The notes under the pieces are model-generated. The model had not been told where the DNA came from. It did no database searches and worked only from the letters and a program-made list of their open reading frames with translations. From the NCBI GenBank assembly GCA_003266145.1, contig MVJJ01000033.1, forward strand, positions 1 to 36,964: 36,964 nucleotides of DNA, given 5' to 3'. The position numbers and the translations under genes are program-made. Source of the DNA: Methanosphaera sp. SHI613 (lineage in GTDB: Archaea; Methanobacteriota; Methanobacteria; Methanobacteriales; Methanobacteriaceae). Of this stretch, positions 33,015 through 36,964 are shown piece after piece. Position 1 is the stretch's first letter. Each line of letters starts with the position of its first letter.

Positions 33015-34568
33015 TTGTCAGATAAAGAATCTAAGCTTGCAGCCGGAAGTATAATTACAATGTTAGGTTCGGTTATTCTAAGGTTAGGTGGATTTATTTA
33101 TCGTTTTATTTTAAGTAGATTACTTACGACAGCAGAGTATGGAATTGTAGGATTAACATTACCATTCCAAAATACATTTATTATAGCAGCGTCAGGTGGT
33201 ATTCCTCCGGCAATAGCCAAGTATGTATCGCAGTATAAGGCTGTTGATGATAAGAAAATGGTACATCAGATTTCGATTACGGGTATGAAATTGATGATAT
33301 TCTTATCTATTATAGCCGCGATTATTATGCTTATCATATCAGAACCTGTAGCTATGACAATGTGGCATAAACCCGAAGCGATATTACCGTTAAGGTTGGT
33401 GTCATTAATCGTGCCATTTAGTGTAGTGGTCGGTGCATTGAGAGGTATATTCCAAGGTTTCTATAATATGCAAGACTTATTTTACAGTAAGTTTTTAGAA
33501 CAAATAGCTACTTTAATTCTTGCATCAAGTTTAGTGTTTATAGGATGGTATGCTGCAGGAGCAGTTTTAGGTACGGCATTAGGGTTTTTGGTTTCTTTAA
33601 TCGGATCATATTATCTTTATAAAAAGGACATCAAAGACGTATATTTAAACAGTGAATTTGAGAAGATACCCTTTAAGGAAGAAACTAAAATAATGGCCCA
33701 AATATTTAAGTTTTCCATACCGGTGGTAATATCAGGTATAGCTGAAATCGTATTATATGACTCAGGAACATTCTTTATAGGGATATTCCTACCGTCATTA
33801 TTTGCAGGTCTCTATACCAATGCTACAGCAATTAGTCGTATACCATTGATTATAGCAAATTCAATTTCAGTATCAGTTTTGCCTGCAACAAGTGAAGCCG
33901 ATAGTTTGGAGGATGAAAATTTACTTAAAATGTATATCCATCAATCCTACAGATACACCGCATTAACATCACTACCAGTTACAGCATTCATCATTATATA
34001 TGCATTACCGTTAATGAGCTTATTATTTGGTGAAAATTTTGCTGGTGGTGCCGGAGCTTTAAGTATATCAGCCAGTGGAATGTTTTTCTTCTCAATGTAC
34101 TTAATTGCAAGCAGTATGTGTCAAGGCCTAGGAAAACCATCATTTCCAATGTATTCATTAATTGTTGGGGCAATTATAAGTATTGTAAGTTGTGTCATTT
34201 TAATACCTATATTAGACATTAGAGGAGCATCATTATCCACGGCTATCGCAACATTCGTGCTGATGATTATGACCATTTATGAAGTTACAAGGTTAACCAA
34301 GATACAACCACCATACAAGGATTTGGCAAAAATACTTATTGTTACGATAATAATGATGATAATAATGTTTATAATGCCTAAAACATTAATTGGAATGATT
34401 ATTGGTGGAATAGTAGCCAGTATTATATATATGTTACTAATTGTATATCTAAAAGCAATTAAAAGTGAAGATATGGCATTTGTAGAACATATAATTAACA
34501 AAACCGGACCGCTTAAAAAATACTTAAGTAAAATACTTATCAAAGTAAATAATTATATTGAAAGTTAA
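33015..34568 (+). CDS. polysaccharide/lipid flippase, MATE-like (SpoVB/RfbX type), TTG start
   Basis: A 517-residue integral membrane protein with about 12-14 membrane segments, of the MOP superfamily that flips lipid-linked sugars or wall precursors outward. The opening KLAAGSIITMLGSVILRLGGFIYRF and TTAEYGIVGLTLPFQNTFII are typical of this family, as is the later ISASGMFFFSMYLIASSMCQGLGKP. The start is TTG at 33015 with AGGAGGT 6 bases before it; the next in-frame ATG would remove the first helix. In a pseudomurein-walled methanogen a role in wall or surface glycan export is plausible but inferred. It stands alone, divergent from the small acidic gene and convergent with the acetyl-CoA synthetase gene. 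Confidence 0.88.
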   Translation: MSDKESKLAAGSIITMLGSVILRLGGFIYRFILSRLLTTAEYGIVGLTLPFQNTFIIAASGGIPPAIAKYVSQYKAVDDKKMVHQISITGMKLMIFLSIIAAIIMLIISEPVAMTMWHKPEAILPLRLVSLIVPFSVVVGALRGIFQGFYNMQDLFYSKFLEQIATLILASSLVFIGWYAAGAVLGTALGFLVSLIGSYYLYKKDIKDVYLNSEFEKIPFKEETKIMAQIFKFSIPVVISGIAEIVLYDSGTFFIGIFLPSLFAGLYTNATAISRIPLIIANSISVSVLPATSEADSLEDENLLKMYIHQSYRYTALTSLPVTAFIIIYALPLMSLLFGENFAGGAGALSISASGMFFFSMYLIASSMCQGLGKPSFPMYSLIVGAIISIVSCVILIPILDIRGASLSTAIATFVLMIMTIYEVTRLTKIQPPYKDLAKILIVTIIMMIIMFIMPKTLIGMIIGGIVASIIYMLLIVYLKAIKSEDMAFVEHIINKTGPLKKYLSKILIKVNNYIES

Positions 34569-34587
34569 AACACTTTTAATATCTCTC

Positions 34588-34609
34588 TTTTTTTATCAAA
34601 CTTATTTTT
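34588..34609 (+). terminator. T-run terminator of the flippase gene
   Basis: A run of seven T 20 bases after the stop codon, followed by a second T-rich run. Confidence 0.45.
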
Positions 34610-34722
34610 AATATTATTGAATTAGAATTGTACAATCTAGATATCTAAATATGATTAACATATAATAATAAGCTTTTTAAAATGTTTAATCGAGAATAAA
34701 TATGATTAAAATAGAAATAGTT

Positions 34723-34735
34723 AAAAAGAAAAAAA
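34723..34735 (-). terminator. T-run terminator of the acetyl-CoA synthetase gene
   Basis: On the minus strand, T-runs of 7 and 5 bases just 10-22 bases after the stop codon. Confidence 0.45.
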
Positions 34736-34744
34736 GAATGAAGG

Positions 34745-36844
34745 TTATAATTTAATTTTTATATCTAATGCACTGGAACCTTCTTCATAACAGAATACAG
34801 GGTTAATGTCTAACTCTGTAATTTCCGGGAAGTCCAAGGTTAATTTTGCAACACGTTTTAATGTGTCCTTGACTGCATCGATGTCACATGGAGCATCTCC
34901 ACGGTAACCTTCCAATAGTTTGCTTACTTTTGTACTGTTGATTTGTTCTTCAATAGATTCTTCGGTTAATGCTGAACCAAGTTTGAAATTTACATCATTA
35001 ATTAGGTTTACGTAGATTCCACCCATTCCGAATCCAATGATTGGACCAAATTGTGCATCTCTAAGCATACCTATTAGAACTTCTTGTCCTTTTGGCATCA
35101 TTTTTTGTACTTCTACACCATCAGGTACAACGTCAGGATGTGCCTCTTTAGCACTTTGAATGATTTCTTCGAATTTTTGTTCAACTTCTTCTTTAGAATT
35201 GATGTTTACTTGTACTCCACCGATATCAGTTTTGTGTAATATCTTATCGGATGCGATTTTTAATACAACAGGATATTGCATTTCTTCTGCAGCTTCACCA
35301 GCTTCTTCCTTAGTGGTTGCTAATACTATAGGAGCAGCTGATATTCCATATGCTTTAGCTACTTGGTATGCTTCAGATCCGATTAATGCATCTTTACCAC
35401 TGGCTTTTACGGATTCTATAATTTTTTCAGCTTCATCTTTGCAGATGCCATCTAAACCGTCAAGTGCTGAATCATATGTTTTTTCTTTGATTTCAGAGAA
35501 TGTTGCCATTCCTTTAAGAGCTGTAACAGCTGTTTCAGGGAATACGAATGTTGGAATGTTATGTTCACGTAATACAAGATTTTCTTCCACGAATGTAGGT
35601 CCACCCATGTTAACTACCATAATAGGTTTGTTGAATTTATTTTTAGCATCAACAATTGCTTCTCCAACTTCTCTAGGTTTGTATGATGCTGTAGGACATG
35701 CCATGATTATTGCACTGTCAATGTAATCTTCTGCAAGTACTATTTCAAGTGTTTTTTCATATGCTTCTGGTGATGCATCTCCTAACACATCGATAGGGTT
35801 ATGTACACTACCTTCTTCAGGAATTACTTCCCTGAGTTTTGCCATTGTTTCATCTGTTAATTCAGCAAGTTGTAAATTTTCTTCTTCTATTTTATCTGCG
35901 GTGAGTACACCTCCACCACCAGCGTTGGTGATTACTGCAATATTCTTACCTTTTGGTAAATCGGTTTTGGAAAATGCAATTCCTAAATCGAATAATTCTT
36001 GCATGGATCTTGCTCTCATTACACCAGAAGTTTCAAATGCAGCGTCAAATGCGAAATCGTTTCCTGCAAGAGCTCCTGTGTGTGATGATACTGCTTTTGC
36101 TCCAGCTTGACTTGATCCGGATTTAAGAAGTATGACAGGTTTTTTCTGGGTTACTTCTCTCATTACTTTAACGAATCTATCTCCTTCACTTATACCTTCA
36201 AGGTATCCTAAGATAACAGCTGTTTTATCATCATCAGCCAATTGTTCTATAACATCGATTTCTGATACGTCGGCTTTGTTACCTAAACTTACTACTTTAC
36301 TGAATCCAATACCTTCAGATACACTCCAATCAATGATTGCAACGGTCATTGCCCCACTTTGTGAAACGAATGCTATGTTTCCGGCTTTAGGCATAACCTG
36401 TGCAAATGATGCATTAAGTGGTGTGTGTGCATCTAAACTTCCGAGACAGTTTGGACCTTGTATGTTCATATCATATTTTTTAGCTATTGCTATTAATTCC
36501 TCTTCTAGTTTTACTCCGTCTCCACCTACTTCTTTGAATCCTGCTGTTAAGACTATTACGTTTTTGATTCCTTTTTGTCCACATTCATCAAGTGAAGCGT
36601 TTGTGAATCTGGATGGAATTGCTACAACTGCTAAGTCACATTCTCCTTCAATATCCAATACTGACTTGTATGCTGGTAATCCTAAGATTTCTCCATCTGC
36701 TTTTATGTTGATTGGATAGATTTCTCCTTTATAACCACATGTTTTTAAGTTATCTGTTACTATGTAACCTAACTTTCCTTTTTGATTTGATGCGCCTATA
36801 ACGGCCACTCCTTTTGGATTGAATAATCCTGTGAGATCTTTCAT
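34745..36844 (-). CDS. ADP-forming acetyl-CoA synthetase, fused alpha and beta
   Basis: A 699-residue ADP-forming acyl-CoA synthetase (acetyl-CoA plus ADP plus phosphate to acetate plus ATP plus CoA, reversible). The alpha part has the CoA-binding Rossmann domain (GVAVIGASNQKGKLGY near 12-27), a succinyl-CoA-synthetase-like middle (NIQGPNCLGSLD; FVSQSGAMTVAI) and the phospho-histidine His255 in AVSSHTGALAG. The beta part is a C-terminal ATP-grasp domain from about residue 470 (YPVVLKIASDKILHKTDIGG; ELDINPVFCYEEG). ATG at 36844 has GGAG 8 bases upstream; the ATG at 36850 is only 2 bases from it. Acetate and related acids are likely substrates. Its promoter shares a palindrome with the FdhA-like operon. 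Confidence 0.92.
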   Translation of the reverse strand: MKDLTGLFNPKGVAVIGASNQKGKLGYIVTDNLKTCGYKGEIYPINIKADGEILGLPAYKSVLDIEGECDLAVVAIPSRFTNASLDECGQKGIKNVIVLTAGFKEVGGDGVKLEEELIAIAKKYDMNIQGPNCLGSLDAHTPLNASFAQVMPKAGNIAFVSQSGAMTVAIIDWSVSEGIGFSKVVSLGNKADVSEIDVIEQLADDDKTAVILGYLEGISEGDRFVKVMREVTQKKPVILLKSGSSQAGAKAVSSHTGALAGNDFAFDAAFETSGVMRARSMQELFDLGIAFSKTDLPKGKNIAVITNAGGGGVLTADKIEEENLQLAELTDETMAKLREVIPEEGSVHNPIDVLGDASPEAYEKTLEIVLAEDYIDSAIIMACPTASYKPREVGEAIVDAKNKFNKPIMVVNMGGPTFVEENLVLREHNIPTFVFPETAVTALKGMATFSEIKEKTYDSALDGLDGICKDEAEKIIESVKASGKDALIGSEAYQVAKAYGISAAPIVLATTKEEAGEAAEEMQYPVVLKIASDKILHKTDIGGVQVNINSKEEVEQKFEEIIQSAKEAHPDVVPDGVEVQKMMPKGQEVLIGMLRDAQFGPIIGFGMGGIYVNLINDVNFKLGSALTEESIEEQINSTKVSKLLEGYRGDAPCDIDAVKDTLKRVAKLTLDFPEITELDINPVFCYEEGSSALDIKIKL

Positions 36845-36911
36845 AAACATTTCTCCAAATTAATTATTTTTTCACATAATAAAAACAAACTCAAAAAGTA
36901 TTTTGTTTTTT

Positions 36912-36920
36912 CTATATATG
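36912..36920 (-). promoter_or_regulatory. TATA box of the acetyl-CoA synthetase gene
   Basis: CATATATAG on the minus strand, about 70 bases upstream of the ATG and 7 bases downstream of the palindromic operator. It predicts a leader of about 45-50 bases. Confidence 0.5.
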
Positions 36921-36927
36921 AAAATTC

Positions 36928-36939
36928 ATGATTAATCAT
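36928..36939. promoter_or_regulatory. perfect ATGATTAATCAT palindrome upstream of the acetyl-CoA synthetase promoter
   Basis: Identical to 28158-28169 and placed the same way, just upstream of the TATA box. It suggests control by the same regulator. Confidence 0.55.
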
Positions 36940-36964
36940 TATAATAATTATCATGTAGTATATG

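Noticed and set aside
34651..34712. ATGATTAA half-sites between the flippase and acetyl-CoA synthetase genes
   Set aside because: They lie in a convergent 3' region with no promoter and match only half of the palindrome.
36132..36719. 195-codon and neighbouring plus-strand open frames opposite the acetyl-CoA synthetase gene
   Set aside because: Antisense frames of a well-conserved enzyme gene; Ser/Pro/Leu-rich translation without recognisable domains.

Overview
The window looks like a chromosomal segment of a low-GC methanogenic archaeon of the Methanobacteriales, most likely Methanosphaera or a close relative. The grounds are archaeal or eukaryotic-type ribosomal proteins (L14e, L19e, L32e, L34e, S4e), an archaeal adenylate kinase, RNase P protein Rpp29, AT-rich spacers with TATA boxes, a giant adhesin-like protein, and the pycA / biotin ligase / MTH1914-type neighbourhood known from Methanothermobacter. 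The genus call is an inference. A formate-dehydrogenase-like operon whose alpha subunit has lost its catalytic part fits a methanogen that cannot use formate.

Layout. 1-8286 is accessory: the C-terminal part of a DUF4143 ATPase, a DUF4013 membrane protein, a 1468-residue secreted adhesin-like protein, and a YajO-like aldo/keto reductase. 8287-25013 is one long minus-strand block of 31 genes. Read from 25013 downward it runs SPOUT methylase, L3, L4, L23, L2, S19, L22, S3, L29, aIF1, Rpp29, S17, L14, L24, S4e, L5, S14, S8, L6, L32e, L19e, L18, S5, L30, L15, SecY, adenylate kinase, an Oxa1-type insertase (DUF106), L34e, cytidylate kinase, L14e. It is the archaeal S10-spc superoperon with protein-export and nucleotide-kinase genes at its tail, and it ends in an oligo-T tract. 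S14 (47 residues) begins with TTG and is easily missed.

25360-27966 is a three-gene operon: a truncated FdhA-like protein, an FdhB/FrhB-like iron-sulfur flavoprotein and an MvhD-like subunit. It resembles the flp genes of Methanothermobacter. 28427-31161 holds divergent pycA (biotin carboxylase subunit of pyruvate carboxylase) and birA (biotin ligase with an N-terminal helix-turn-helix). Next come a SelA-like PLP protein, a small acidic unknown, a MATE/polysaccharide flippase, and a fused ADP-forming acetyl-CoA synthetase at the right edge.

The most interesting signal is regulatory. The perfect 12-base palindrome ATGATTAATCAT lies directly upstream of the TATA box of the FdhA-like operon (28158-28169), with two one-mismatch copies around it, and again directly upstream of the TATA box of the acetyl-CoA synthetase gene (36928-36939). 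This suggests one regulator linking an electron-transfer module to acetyl-CoA/acetate metabolism. I see no tRNA, rRNA, CRISPR array, insertion sequence or phage gene.
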